In this document: positions 49,292-58,426 of the stretch, piece by piece
Layout: every line of letters starts with the position of its first letter
Position numbering within the stretch: position 1 is the first letter of the stretch
NCBI GenBank assembly: GCA_002794705.1
Contig: PGTK01000009.1
Span: 1-64,000 of the forward strand
Direction of reading: 5' to 3'
DNA: 64,000 nt
Source: Candidatus Thermofonsia Clade 1 bacterium
GTDB lineage: Bacteria; Chloroflexota; Anaerolineae; Aggregatilineales; UBA2796
Notes under the pieces: generated by a model
Databases searched by the model: none
Seen by the model: only the letters and a program-made list of their open reading frames with translations
What the model was told of the DNA's origin: nothing
Made by a program: the position numbers and the translations under genes

Positions 49292-49742
49292 AACAATCTC
49301 TCCTTCGAAAGCGCTTTTTACGTGCATTATAACATATTGTCTTGCTACACCTGCCATACAGGAGAACCTGTATGGCTACCGGCAAGGCTTGACTCTGGCT
49401 CAAGTGATGTAGCTACGGCTCATGAAAGAACTACCTCCTGAAGGTTGGTTCAGGAGGTAGAACTGCCAACAGTGCACGTCCTATGTGCTACATTGCTGTG
49501 ACAAGTGCTAGCAGCTATTCGAGCATTCTGCCTTTCGGCTTGGCTCTATGTCAATCCGCGCATACTCGGCGTGCTGCTGTTGGCGGCGCTCTCAGCTATC
49601 CGAGCATTCCTCGCTTGCGCAATTGGCTCACGTTACAATGCGCGCACCTTGACAAATTCTACCACAGAATATGGTAGATCAATGCAGTAACTGCGCTACA
49701 ATAGGTGAAATTATATATAAAGTTTGTTGTGAGGCATTTGAG
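49292..49742. other. 451-base divergent intergenic region
   Basis: It contains a 12-bp perfect hairpin (49431-49460), a pair of 16-base near-identical segments (49513-49528 and 49594-49609, AGCTATyCGAGCATTC), a TTGACA at 49649-49654 and an AT-rich stretch before the permease gene. A 61-codon hydrophobic frame (49505-49690) spans the repeats but has no ribosome site and is not accepted as a gene. Confidence 0.5.
49431..49460. repeat. 12-bp perfect inverted repeat carrying an AGGAGGT
   Basis: CTACCTCCTGAA and TTCAGGAGGTAG around a 6-base loop. No T-run follows on either side. On the hppD strand it would lie in a long leader, 140 bases before the start codon. Confidence 0.6.
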
Positions 49743-50765
49743 ATGGCGCGTTACATCGCTCGGCGCTTGTTGCAGGCAGTGCCGCTCTTATTTTTGATCA
49801 GTCTGATCCTTTTTGCGCTGATGCAGACCGTAGGCGATCCCGTAGCCACGATGGGCGGCAGACAGCCGCTTGATGATGCGGATCGCATTCGGCTACGCTG
49901 TCAACTTGGCTTGGATCAGCCGATTTTGACGCAATACGTCTTCTGGCTGATCGGCAACGATTGGACGATCCTCGATACCAACTGTAACGGCGTGATTGAT
50001 GAAGGCGATACCTACGGCAGGCAGCGCGGCGTGCTGCGTGGCGACTTCGGCAATTCGATCACGGATCGACGCCCTGTGACGACTGTGATCGGCGAGAAAG
50101 TCGGCAATACGCTCCTGCTGATGGTGCCGGCGCAAGCGCTGATCATCGTGATCGGCATTGGGATCGGCATTTACTCAGCGCTCTATCAGTATTCGCTGAT
50201 GGATAACGTCATGACGGCGCTCTCATACATTTTTCAATCCATGCCGATCTTTTTGATCGCACTGATCTTGGTTTATACCTTCAGCGTGAACCTCGGCTGG
50301 CTGCCGCCAAACGGCATGTTCGATCCGCTTGGCGACCGTTCCTTCCTAGACGTGTTGCGTCACATGATCTTGCCCGTCTCAGCGCTGACCCTGATCAGCG
50401 TGGCGGGCTACAGCCGCTACATGCGCGCCAACATGCTGGAGGTGCTGAACGCCGACTACGTGCGCACAGCCCGCGCCAAAGGGCTGCCAGAGCGCGATAT
50501 CAACCTGATCCATGCCCTGAAGAATGCCAGTTTGCCCATTGTGACCCTGATTGGACTGGACTTAGGCAGTTTGATCGCGGGCGCAGTGGTCACGGAGTCC
50601 ATTTTCGCTTGGCCTGGCATGGGATCGCTGTTTTTGACGGCGCTTGGGCGCGATGATTATCCCGTGCTGATGGGCATTCTGATGCTCACAACGGTCTCAG
50701 TGATCGTCTTCCAGCTGCTGACCGATATCGCCTATACGTGGCTCGATCCGCGCATTCGCTATTAG
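49743..50765 (+). CDS. DppB/OppB-type ABC permease with Ca-loop-like insertion
   Basis: The 340-residue inner-membrane permease belongs to the dipeptide/oligopeptide/nickel group. N-terminal MARYIARRLLQAVPLLFLISLILFAL is typical; the EAA loop is near YVRTARAKGLPERDI. In the outer loop after the first membrane segment is D-T-N-C-N-G-V-I-D-E-G-D (78-89), which follows the EF-hand/dockerin spacing DxNxNGxxDxxD. ATG 49743 has a GTGAGG site. The dppC-type gene follows after 11 bases. No ATPase or binding-protein gene is adjacent. It may import peptides or, given the next glycosidase, oligosaccharides. Confidence 0.88.
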   Translation: MARYIARRLLQAVPLLFLISLILFALMQTVGDPVATMGGRQPLDDADRIRLRCQLGLDQPILTQYVFWLIGNDWTILDTNCNGVIDEGDTYGRQRGVLRGDFGNSITDRRPVTTVIGEKVGNTLLLMVPAQALIIVIGIGIGIYSALYQYSLMDNVMTALSYIFQSMPIFLIALILVYTFSVNLGWLPPNGMFDPLGDRSFLDVLRHMILPVSALTLISVAGYSRYMRANMLEVLNADYVRTARAKGLPERDINLIHALKNASLPIVTLIGLDLGSLIAGAVVTESIFAWPGMGSLFLTALGRDDYPVLMGILMLTTVSVIVFQLLTDIAYTWLDPRIRY

Positions 50766-50776
50766 GAGAGTCCGAG

Positions 50777-51703
50777 ATGAAAGCAGAGGCGCTCTCACTC
50801 CAAGCCGCTGTGCCGCCCAGAGATGAGAATCGAGCGTGGCGACGCTTTCGCAAGCATCGCATGGCGATGGTCGGCTTGATTTTGCTGATCGGCTTGATTC
50901 TCTTCGTGGTGATCGGCTCAGCGCTGATCCCCTATGAGCGCGCTACCGTGCCGAATGTGCGCAATCGGCTGCAGGCGCCCAGCGAGCGGGCGCTTTTTGG
51001 CACGGATCAGCTTGGGCAGGACGTGCTGGCGCGGGCGATCTATGGCGGTCAGCTCTCGCTGCTGATCGGCACTTCAGCGATGTTGCTCTCTATCCTGATT
51101 GGCACGCTGATCGGCGCGATAGCGGGCTACTATGGCGGCGTGGTGGATAACTTGCTCATGCGCTTCACAGAGGCGGTCATGACCATACCGCGGCTGTTCC
51201 TGCTCTTGGTGCTGGCAAAATATTTCGGCGGACGAATGCCGAGTCTGCCCTTTTTTGGGCGTGAGCTGAGCGGCGGCGTGCTGGTGGTCGTGATTGTGAT
51301 CGGCATCACCAGCTGGACGAGTCTAGCGCGCATTGTGCGGGCGCAAATTCTCTCGCTCAAGAACATGGAGTTCGTCACAGCGGCTGAGAGTCTGGGCGTG
51401 CCGCGCCGCCGTATCTTGTGGCGGCACTTGTTGCCGAATACTCTTGCCTCGATCATCGTCTCAGCCACACTAGGTATCGCCGGCGCCATCTTGAGCGAGT
51501 CCTATGTCAGCTTTCTGGGGCTCGGCGTAGACGCCAAGACGCCCACATGGGGCAACATGATGCAGATGGGCTACCGCTACATCAGCACAGCGCCTTGGAT
51601 GTGGATTTTCCCCGGTGTATTGATTGTGATCAGCGTGCTGTGCATCAATTTCATCGGCGACGGTCTGCGCGACGCGCTCGATCCGCGCAGCCAAAAGGGC
51701 TGA
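50777..51703 (+). CDS. DppC/OppC-type ABC permease
   Basis: The 308-residue permease starts at ATG 50777 (TTAGGAGAG) with the OppC N-terminal region (RAWRRFRKHRMAMVGLILLIG). It contains LFGTDQLGQDVLARAIYGGQ, GAIAGYYGG and the EAA loop VTAAESLGVPRRRILWRHLLPN. It pairs with the DppB-type protein. An in-frame start 39 bases upstream overlaps dppB and has no ribosome site. Confidence 0.92.
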   Translation: MKAEALSLQAAVPPRDENRAWRRFRKHRMAMVGLILLIGLILFVVIGSALIPYERATVPNVRNRLQAPSERALFGTDQLGQDVLARAIYGGQLSLLIGTSAMLLSILIGTLIGAIAGYYGGVVDNLLMRFTEAVMTIPRLFLLLVLAKYFGGRMPSLPFFGRELSGGVLVVVIVIGITSWTSLARIVRAQILSLKNMEFVTAAESLGVPRRRILWRHLLPNTLASIIVSATLGIAGAILSESYVSFLGLGVDAKTPTWGNMMQMGYRYISTAPWMWIFPGVLIVISVLCINFIGDGLRDALDPRSQKG

Positions 51704-51749
51704 ATCGCGGTTATACTCTATCAAATCGAGACGCCGAAAGAAGCGCACC

Positions 51750-53498
51750 ATGAACGCCTTTGAGCTATTGCATAACCGCATTGATCTGAGCGCGATCCCG
51801 TTCACGGATCGCGGTTCGCGCCTGCTGATCTTCCGCGAGGGCAACCGCATCGCCATTCGCCTTGCCGAACGCTGGGAGCGCTGGCAGGGCGAGGTCGGGC
51901 ATTATCGGCAGCGCCCGCCGATCCTCGATCAGCTGACTGTTTTGAATGAAGACGGCTCACCGCAGCCCTTCGAAGTGGACTCCTATCCGCACTGTGTCAC
52001 GCTCTGCACACCGCTAGGCAACTTCGCTTGGACGTTCGTTGAGCCTGAGGCGGTTTTGATCCGTCTGCCTGTGGGCAGCTACGGCTTGACCTTCGAGGCG
52101 CACGCCACCCGCGGCGCTACGGATCGGCGGGGCGGCACGCTGCACGGCAAGCGCAACATCGCCTACACCACGAACGCCCAGATCGTGGAAAATCAGCTTT
52201 TTGCGCTCACAGGCGACCGCTTCCGCATCAACTTGCGCCTGCAGGCACGCGAGGGCAACGTACTCCTGCTCAACATCACGCCGCGCTTGGGCTACAACCG
52301 CGCTCTGCCGCCGCCCGAAGAGGCAATCGGCGCCTCGCGTGCAGCCTGGCAAGCATGGTTCGACTCCGTGCCGCAAGTCCTGCCTGAGTATGAGTGGCAG
52401 TATGCCCATGCCTGGTGGATCATGCGTGCAGGCTTGCTCAACACGCGCTATTACTTCACGCGAGAGGCGCTTGTGCCGTCAAAAATTCACTATGTGGGCG
52501 TCTGGCAGTGGGATCAGTACTTTCACGCGCTCGCCTATCGGCATATTGATACGCGCCTTGCCGAAGATCAAATCCGAATCGTGCTGGATCATCAGCGCGA
52601 AGATGGCATGCTGCCCGACGCGATCCATGATGAGGGACTGGTCACGCGCTTGACGCGCCCCGTAGATGCCGACGTGACCAAGCCGCCGCTCACGGCGTGG
52701 GCTGTCCTCAAAGTTTTTGAGAAATGCGGGCGTCTCGACTTTCTGAGCGAAGTCTATGAGCCGATCACGCGCTGGCACGACTGGTGGCTGCGCGATAACC
52801 TGAGCGAGAATGGCTTGTGCCACTATCAGCATCCGTTTTCTAGCGGCTTGGATGATAGTCCGCTTTGGGATGACGGTATGCCCGTGGTTGCGCCTGATTT
52901 GAACACTTACATCGTGATTCAGGCGGAGAGTCTGGCGCGCATTGCCGCGCTGCTGGGTCTGACAGCGGAGTCGGCGCGCTACCGCGAGCAGGCGCAACAG
53001 CACACTGCCCGTATGCTAGAGGCGCTCTGGGATGAACGGCGCGGCTACTTCCAGGCGCTTTATCAGGGCAAACCCGTAGAGGTCTTCACGCCTTTCCAGC
53101 TCTTGCCGCTGTGGACAGGCGGTCTGCCCGAGCGCATCAACGCCCGCCTGATCGCCCACCTGACCAATCCGCAGACCTTCTGGGATAAGTGGGCATTGGC
53201 GACGGTCGCGCTGAACGATCCGAAGTTCGATCCCGATCAGATGTGGCGCGGACCGGTCTGGGCGAACATCAACTACCTATTCATTGAGGCGCTCAATCGC
53301 GTTGGACGCCCTGAACTTGCCGATGCACTCCGCCGCAATACCCTTGAGCTGATCATGCAGAGCCGCGATATCTACGAGTACTACAATCCGCTCACGGCGG
53401 CGCGCCCGCCCAAAGCCGCGCCGATCTTCGGCTGGACATCCGCCGTGTTCATTGACCTCGCCATTCAAGAGACGGCGTATGTGCAACACGGCGGATAG
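51750..53498 (+). CDS. GH63/MGH1-like glycoside hydrolase
   Basis: The 582-residue protein has an N-terminal beta domain followed by an (alpha/alpha)6 barrel as in GH63, GH37 and mannosylglycerate hydrolase-like enzymes. Seen: KIHYVGVWQWDQYFHALAY, the likely catalytic Asp region SSGLDDSPLWDDG, and near the end EYYNPLTAARP with the second acid. No signal peptide, so it acts in the cytosol, perhaps on an imported or stored alpha-linked oligosaccharide or glucosylglycerate-type solute. It lies 46 bases after the permease pair. Exact substrate unknown. Confidence 0.8.
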   Translation: MNAFELLHNRIDLSAIPFTDRGSRLLIFREGNRIAIRLAERWERWQGEVGHYRQRPPILDQLTVLNEDGSPQPFEVDSYPHCVTLCTPLGNFAWTFVEPEAVLIRLPVGSYGLTFEAHATRGATDRRGGTLHGKRNIAYTTNAQIVENQLFALTGDRFRINLRLQAREGNVLLLNITPRLGYNRALPPPEEAIGASRAAWQAWFDSVPQVLPEYEWQYAHAWWIMRAGLLNTRYYFTREALVPSKIHYVGVWQWDQYFHALAYRHIDTRLAEDQIRIVLDHQREDGMLPDAIHDEGLVTRLTRPVDADVTKPPLTAWAVLKVFEKCGRLDFLSEVYEPITRWHDWWLRDNLSENGLCHYQHPFSSGLDDSPLWDDGMPVVAPDLNTYIVIQAESLARIAALLGLTAESARYREQAQQHTARMLEALWDERRGYFQALYQGKPVEVFTPFQLLPLWTGGLPERINARLIAHLTNPQTFWDKWALATVALNDPKFDPDQMWRGPVWANINYLFIEALNRVGRPELADALRRNTLELIMQSRDIYEYYNPLTAARPPKAAPIFGWTSAVFIDLAIQETAYVQHGG

Positions 53499-53504
53499 TC
53501 AGGC

Positions 53505-55880
53505 TCACTCAAGGCGGAAAGTTGCTGCGGCAGGATGCAACACGGTGTTTGTGTAGTAATCGGCGCGCTGCGCGGGCGTGACCAGCTCCAGCACGCGCAG
53601 CGTGTTGCCCACTACAGAGACCGCAATGGTCTCAGTGCCAACTTCTGCGATGAATCGGTAGAACGTCCAGTCAGCGCCGCCCAGACGCACAGTCTCTAGC
53701 TCATCAATGCGCCCGTCTTTTGCCGTGCGCTGCAGACTCTCCAGCAGGCGGCTGACCGTGACGCTACGGAAGGCATACAGGTTCAAGCGCGCCTCACCGC
53801 CGCCGGAGCGCACGCCTAGCGACGTAGTGCGCCAGCTGCGCGGCACGCTCAGACGGAAGACGCCGCTCTGTGTGGTGATGCGGCGCTCCTCGCTGGGCAA
53901 GGGCTGCGCGTCTAGATAGGCAATTGCCGCCTCTAGGAGCGGATCGCCCTTGCTCAGCACGTTTTCCGCCGTGATCGGCACGCGGATCGTCGGCTGCACG
54001 CCCTTGCCCTCAATGTGAATCTGCCCGTCGGCGTCAAGAGCGCGTCCGCGTGTATAGACAAACTGGATGTCATCAGGCAAAACGACCTCAAAGCGCGAGC
54101 CGCCTAGTCCCGCTGTGCCATAGTAGCCGACGATCTGCGCCCGATTCTGCAAGGTCAGGTAGTAGCTGAAGAATTCGCAGGCGCTGGCACAATCTGGGCT
54201 GACGATCACCACGACGTTGCCCTCATAGCGCTCATTTTCATCAGGCGGCAAGAGCAGGTTGCGCTCACGCGGATTGATCGTGAACTCGCCCGCTTCATCA
54301 TCGTATTCCGCGCTATTGCCGACTTCTAACGGCGCATTGAAGAATGTGGAGGCAGTGAGCAGAGTCAGGTAGGCGCTGCCGCCGCCATTGTTGCGCATAT
54401 CAATGATCAGCCCATCTTTGCCGTCACGACTCGGCGCTTTGCGGGCTTGCTCTATGGCACGTTGCCACAGGCGCATAGTGAGCGGCAAGTCATCGGCAAA
54501 GCTGTAGAATTGCAGCACAGTGTAGCCTTCCACTTGGCGGGTCTCAATGGGCAGCCAGCGATCAGGCGCTTCAGCGCGGTAGAACGGCTGAAAGTTGATC
54601 AGCCCGTCTACATCTTGCACAAAAGTGAGCGAGACGCGCTGTGTGGCGCTTGCATTGGGATTGCGGAAAGTGACCTCAATGCTCTTGCCGATCTCGCCGC
54701 GGAAGAGATCGCGCTGCTGCAGGATCAGGCGGTTGTACGGCGTGGCAATGCCCGTATTGCTGAACGGCTGCACCTGTGTGAGCGCCTCCGCAACCGGGAC
54801 GCCGTTCACAGCGATGATCTCAGCGCCGATTTGCAAGCCTGAGCGCGCTGCCGGCAAATTCTCGGGCAGGCGGTAGACGATCATCCGCCCATCATCCAGC
54901 AATTGCGCCCAAATGCCGACTCCGCCTAGCGCCGCCCGAATAGCGCTATCAGGCACGTTGTTCATGCCGATATGCCCATCCGGGAAGTAGCGTATGAGGG
55001 CGTAGAGCAGCTGCAGGAATGCCTCACGGCTGGCGACGCGCTGCGCACGCGGACGCAACTCAGCCCGAATCCTCTCATAGTCAATGTCGTAGTACTCGCT
55101 GAAGGCGTATTTCTGCTCCAAGAGCGCGATCAGGCTGTCAAAAGCGTCCAAGTAGCTCTTATCTGAGAGATCGTCCTGAACGGCGGAGGGCGCTTCCAAC
55201 AAGTCCACAGCGGCGTGGCGCGGACGGCTGAAAGTGAACGGTTCATCGCTGACATCTACCAATGTGTAGCCGTCGGGCAGGCGCACCAGCGGATCGTCTT
55301 CAGTGAACAGCACTCCGTCGGCGCCGCGCCCAGCAGGGAAGACGCCGCGTCCCTCTTCAGCGAACAGCAAAAGTTTGCCGCTCTTCAGGCGATCGGTCGT
55401 GATGATGGCAGAGCGGTAAGCGCCGAAATACTCGCGCTGACTTAGGAAAGGGTCGCCGAAGAGGTTTGAGATGAGCGCGATCAGGTAAATGCGCACCTCG
55501 CCCGATCCGAAAGCCGTCGGGATACCGGGCGGCTCTTTGGGCAAGAGCAACTCATAAGTGAAAGGCGAGGTGCTGGGATCGCTTGTGACGCGCCCAAGCA
55601 CTTGAGCGTCTTGTGGCACATTGGTGCGCTCCGCCACAAAGCCGCCGTTGCGCACATACTCAGAGAGATTGAACATGATCACATACGGATCGGGCGAGAA
55701 AAGCGCAAAACGCAGCGAGGTATAAGCCACCTCGCCGTGCAGACGTTGCACGCCGCCCTCATCCTGTTGAATGGTCGCCACAGGCAGGAGGTCATCTTGA
55801 GCGTGAGTAGCCAGTGGCGCGCTAACGATAGCAAATGCACTCCATACCACAATTAGCGCTCTAAGCGTGAGTCGAGTCAT
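53505..55880 (-). CDS. Secreted S41-family peptidase with PDZ domain
   Basis: The 791-residue protein has a signal peptide (VVWSAFAIVSAPLATHAQ) and an N-terminal beta domain. The PDZ region (about 330-400) contains GLQIGAEIIAVNGVPV. The S41 catalytic part has IDMRNNGGGSAY and the serine in SPDCASACEF. The C-terminal 130 residues form an extra domain. C-terminal processing proteases degrade or mature exported proteins. The usual Lys after the Ser is not confirmed by eye. Convergent with the glycosidase, six bases apart. Confidence 0.85.
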   Translation of the reverse strand: MTRLTLRALIVVWSAFAIVSAPLATHAQDDLLPVATIQQDEGGVQRLHGEVAYTSLRFALFSPDPYVIMFNLSEYVRNGGFVAERTNVPQDAQVLGRVTSDPSTSPFTYELLLPKEPPGIPTAFGSGEVRIYLIALISNLFGDPFLSQREYFGAYRSAIITTDRLKSGKLLLFAEEGRGVFPAGRGADGVLFTEDDPLVRLPDGYTLVDVSDEPFTFSRPRHAAVDLLEAPSAVQDDLSDKSYLDAFDSLIALLEQKYAFSEYYDIDYERIRAELRPRAQRVASREAFLQLLYALIRYFPDGHIGMNNVPDSAIRAALGGVGIWAQLLDDGRMIVYRLPENLPAARSGLQIGAEIIAVNGVPVAEALTQVQPFSNTGIATPYNRLILQQRDLFRGEIGKSIEVTFRNPNASATQRVSLTFVQDVDGLINFQPFYRAEAPDRWLPIETRQVEGYTVLQFYSFADDLPLTMRLWQRAIEQARKAPSRDGKDGLIIDMRNNGGGSAYLTLLTASTFFNAPLEVGNSAEYDDEAGEFTINPRERNLLLPPDENERYEGNVVVIVSPDCASACEFFSYYLTLQNRAQIVGYYGTAGLGGSRFEVVLPDDIQFVYTRGRALDADGQIHIEGKGVQPTIRVPITAENVLSKGDPLLEAAIAYLDAQPLPSEERRITTQSGVFRLSVPRSWRTTSLGVRSGGGEARLNLYAFRSVTVSRLLESLQRTAKDGRIDELETVRLGGADWTFYRFIAEVGTETIAVSVVGNTLRVLELVTPAQRADYYTNTVLHPAAATFRLE

Positions 55881-55968
55881 GGCTCAAGCCTTTTCATAAG
55901 CCTCGTTTAAGGGATTATATGCTTGAAAAGGCGGGGCGCGTAATGTGAAAATGGTGAGCACTGGTGCC

Positions 55969-56349
55969 TCAGCTGGCTGAGGCACTAGCGCTAGTGTGTT
56001 GATCGAGGTTGAGGTAGCGGCTGAGAATTTCGCGTGTGATGGGCTTCTGCAAATACTCATTGGCGCCGATCTGCAGGGCATAGGCACGCTCGTTATCGCG
56101 CAGGAGGGCGCTGAACATCAAAATCGGGCGGTCGTAGCCGGCGGCGCGCAGGCGGATGCACGTCTCATAGCCATCTTGATTCGGCATCATGATATCCAGC
56201 AGGATCAGATCGGGCTGCAGCTCCAATGCGATTGCCTCGCCCTCCACGCCATCTTTTGCCTCATAGACATCGCATTTCAGCAGGCGAAGCAGCCGCTTTG
56301 TGACAAGGCGAATGGCGGGATCGTCATCAACAACCAGAACTTTTAGCAT
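55969..56349 (-). CDS. Stand-alone receiver-domain response regulator
   Basis: The 126-residue protein is a receiver only (CheY/Spo0F type): DDD (8-10), phospho-acceptor Asp52 in LILLDIMMPNQDG, a Ser at switch position and the KP lysine (YLQKPITR). No output domain; the C-terminus is a Ser/Ala-rich tail (TSASASAS). It begins at ATG 56349, five codons inside an alternative start. A perfect 18-bp palindrome lies 42 bases upstream. Confidence 0.9.
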   Translation of the reverse strand: MLKVLVVDDDPAIRLVTKRLLRLLKCDVYEAKDGVEGEAIALELQPDLILLDIMMPNQDGYETCIRLRAAGYDRPILMFSALLRDNERAYALQIGANEYLQKPITREILSRYLNLDQHTSASASAS

Positions 56350-56390
56350 GAGTGCCACTCCCAAGCGCCAGAGGTGCCGCTATGCACGTT

Positions 56391-56408
56391 TAGAAATTCA
56401 AATTTCTA
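56391..56408. promoter_or_regulatory. 18-bp perfect palindrome upstream of the receiver gene
   Basis: TAGAAATTCAAATTTCTA is an exact inverted repeat (8-bp arms, CA centre) 42 bases before the start codon of the leftward receiver gene; it is likely to be an operator. Confidence 0.45.
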
Positions 56409-56632
56409 GCTAACGGCGCTAGAGCGCTTTTAATATAAGTCTAGCCCTATTTGAGGCTTTTGTACATCCTGAAAGCATAACTATCCTATCGCATAGGCGC
56501 ATATTGTGACGCTCGGCTTGAAAGTTAGCAAGTTTGGCTATGCAGTCTGCCAAAGGGGCGCTAGAATTAAAGCACTCCCTTGATGCTTGGCGCGTTTATG
56601 CCAAAGTGCTTTTAAGAACAGGTTAGGTCAGT

Positions 56633-57304
56633 ATGAAAGTTTGGCTTGATACAGCGGTCTTGGATGAAATTCGTGAGGCGGTCTCTTGGGGCGTGGTGCG
56701 CGGCGTCACTACCAATCCCACGCACATTGCCAATGCGGGCGTCACGGACTACCGTGCGCACATCTTAGAGATCATCGAGATTGTGCAAGGACCGGTCAGC
56801 GTGGAGGTGGTCAGCACAGATTGGCAGGGCATGGTGCGCGAGGCGGAAGAGATCGCCCGCTGGTCGCCGCATGTGGTGGTCAAAATTCCGACGATCATCG
56901 AGGGCTTGAAGGCGATGAAGATCGTCAAGGAGTTTGCCACCATCAACGCCACGCTGATTTTCTCGCCCAATCAGGCGTATATGGCGGCAGCAGCGGGCGC
57001 GCACTACGTCTCGCCGTTCGTCAATCGGCTGGATGCAATTGGGCATGACGGAATGCAGCTGGTGCGGGACTGCGTCACCATCTTCAGGAATTACAACTGG
57101 GATCGAGAGGTGGTGGCAGCCAGCATTCGCACGTCGCTGCAGGTCTATGAGTGCTTGTTGGCAGGCTCGCACATTGTGACCATGCCCTTCAGCGTGCTGA
57201 AAGGCTTGATGGATCATCCGATGACCGAGATCGGTTTGAAGATGTTCCTAGACGACTGGGCGCGGGTCTCGGCAGCGCTAGGGAGCGCGTTGCAAGGGCG
57301 CTAA
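56633..57304 (+). CDS. Transaldolase / fructose-6-phosphate aldolase-like protein
   Basis: The 223-residue TalB/FSA-type aldolase has Schiff-base Lys84 in VVVKIP and the family start MKVWLDTA...GVTTNPT. The short length fits the FSA/TalC group, which cleaves fructose 6-phosphate or acts as transaldolase. Conserved FSPNQAYMAAAAGAHYVSPFVNR is present. The end overlaps the convergent MgtC gene by 4 bases. Confidence 0.88.
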   Translation: MKVWLDTAVLDEIREAVSWGVVRGVTTNPTHIANAGVTDYRAHILEIIEIVQGPVSVEVVSTDWQGMVREAEEIARWSPHVVVKIPTIIEGLKAMKIVKEFATINATLIFSPNQAYMAAAAGAHYVSPFVNRLDAIGHDGMQLVRDCVTIFRNYNWDREVVAASIRTSLQVYECLLAGSHIVTMPFSVLKGLMDHPMTEIGLKMFLDDWARVSAALGSALQGR

Positions 57305-58170
57305 CGCTCATCCTCGCGCTCAGCCGCCTCACGATTCAGGTCATCCAGACGCGCTTGTAGGGCGGGCGTCCCGCTTGGCTCTGGCACAAGGCTCGGATCG
57401 TACTCATAGACGCTCTTGAAATGCAAGTTGGTCACGTCCACGCGCATGATGGACTTGACCGTGAGCAACTGCTCGATCAGGCGCGGCGCGTCGGTCAGCG
57501 GGAGCGGATGATTTAGCTCTACCAAGAGCGCAGCCGTCTCGCCGCTGGCAGGCTGCATGATAGCGCGGCGGATCGGCACGCCAAGCCGCGTCAGGGCGTC
57601 TAGCGCCTTGCCCACAGCGCGACTATCGTTCGCCAAATACAGGCTGAGCGTGTTGGTAGCACTGCGCTGATTTAGGCGGGTCTCAATGCGCTCTAGGAGG
57701 GTCAGCGTGAGCAGGATCAGCAGCATGGTAGCTGTTGCCAGCCAGCCCATGCCGACTCCCGTAGCAATGCCGATGCCCGCTGCGCCCCAGATGCTCGCTG
57801 CAGTGGTCAAGCCGCGCACAGTGGCGCCGTGCCGCAGAATCGCGCCTGCGCCCAAAAAGCCGATTCCAGAGACCACATAGCTGGCAACGCGCATGGGGTC
57901 GCGCCCTACAACCTGCGGAAAGGCGTAGGCGCCTGCCATGGTCATCAGGCAAGCGCCTAGTCCCACCAGAATATGCGGGCGGAAGCCGCTAGCGCGCTCA
58001 TGGCGCGAGCGCTCCAGCCCGATCAAGCCACACAGCACCAGCACTAAGAGCAGCCTGCCAAATAAGACGCCGTCAAATGTGCCGAAGATCGGCGCCAGCG
58101 CCTGCCCTAGCTGGTCTAATAAGGGTTTTAGCTCTGCCCAGAGCGCCTGCAAAAATCTCTCGAAGTCCAT
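57301..58170 (-). CDS. MgtC/SapB-family membrane protein
   Basis: The 289-residue protein has about five membrane segments containing the MgtC signature (LVLCGLIGLERSRHERASGFRPHILVGLGACLMTM; VVSGIGFLGAGAILRHGATVRGLTTAASIW). The C-terminal cytosolic domain has an ACT-like pattern. MgtC proteins are tied to low-Mg growth and ATP-synthase control; the role here is not known. No magnesium transporter gene lies nearby. Confidence 0.9.
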   Translation of the reverse strand: MDFERFLQALWAELKPLLDQLGQALAPIFGTFDGVLFGRLLLVLVLCGLIGLERSRHERASGFRPHILVGLGACLMTMAGAYAFPQVVGRDPMRVASYVVSGIGFLGAGAILRHGATVRGLTTAASIWGAAGIGIATGVGMGWLATATMLLILLTLTLLERIETRLNQRSATNTLSLYLANDSRAVGKALDALTRLGVPIRRAIMQPASGETAALLVELNHPLPLTDAPRLIEQLLTVKSIMRVDVTNLHFKSVYEYDPSLVPEPSGTPALQARLDDLNREAAEREDER

Positions 58171-58309
58171 AGTGAGCGCTCCTGATGTAAAATATTTTGC
58201 GCACGGGGCGCCATAGCATTTGCACCAAGCCCGTGAGTGCGCTACGCTTATCCTATCAGAAAGGCGGGCATTTGTATAGCGTGATTACCGCCTCAGAAGA
58301 GGAAAAACA

Positions 58310-58426
58310 ATGGACTTCAACGTCTTCATCTTCATCGGGATTGTGGTCGGCTTGTTTGTGCTGATCGGCGTTGCTGTGGTCACCTACTGGGCAACGACAA
58401 ACGCGCTGCAGGAGCAGGACGAATGA
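58310..58426 (+). CDS. 38-residue single-span membrane microprotein
   Basis: ATG 58310 opens MDFNVFIFIGIVVGLFVLIG, continuing as VAVVTYWATTNALQEQDE to a TGA that overlaps the next ATG (ATGA). There is one clear membrane helix (about 5-27), a charged tail and an AGAGGA ribosome site. The overlap and codon pattern argue for a real gene. No family recognised. It could anchor or regulate the product of the next gene or be an independent membrane peptide. Confidence 0.7.
   Translation: MDFNVFIFIGIVVGLFVLIGVAVVTYWATTNALQEQDE

Noticed and set aside
49505..49690. 61-codon hydrophobic frame in the hppD/dppB gap
   Set aside because: No ribosome site, spans the near-repeats and overlaps the promoter area; not enough to call a gene.
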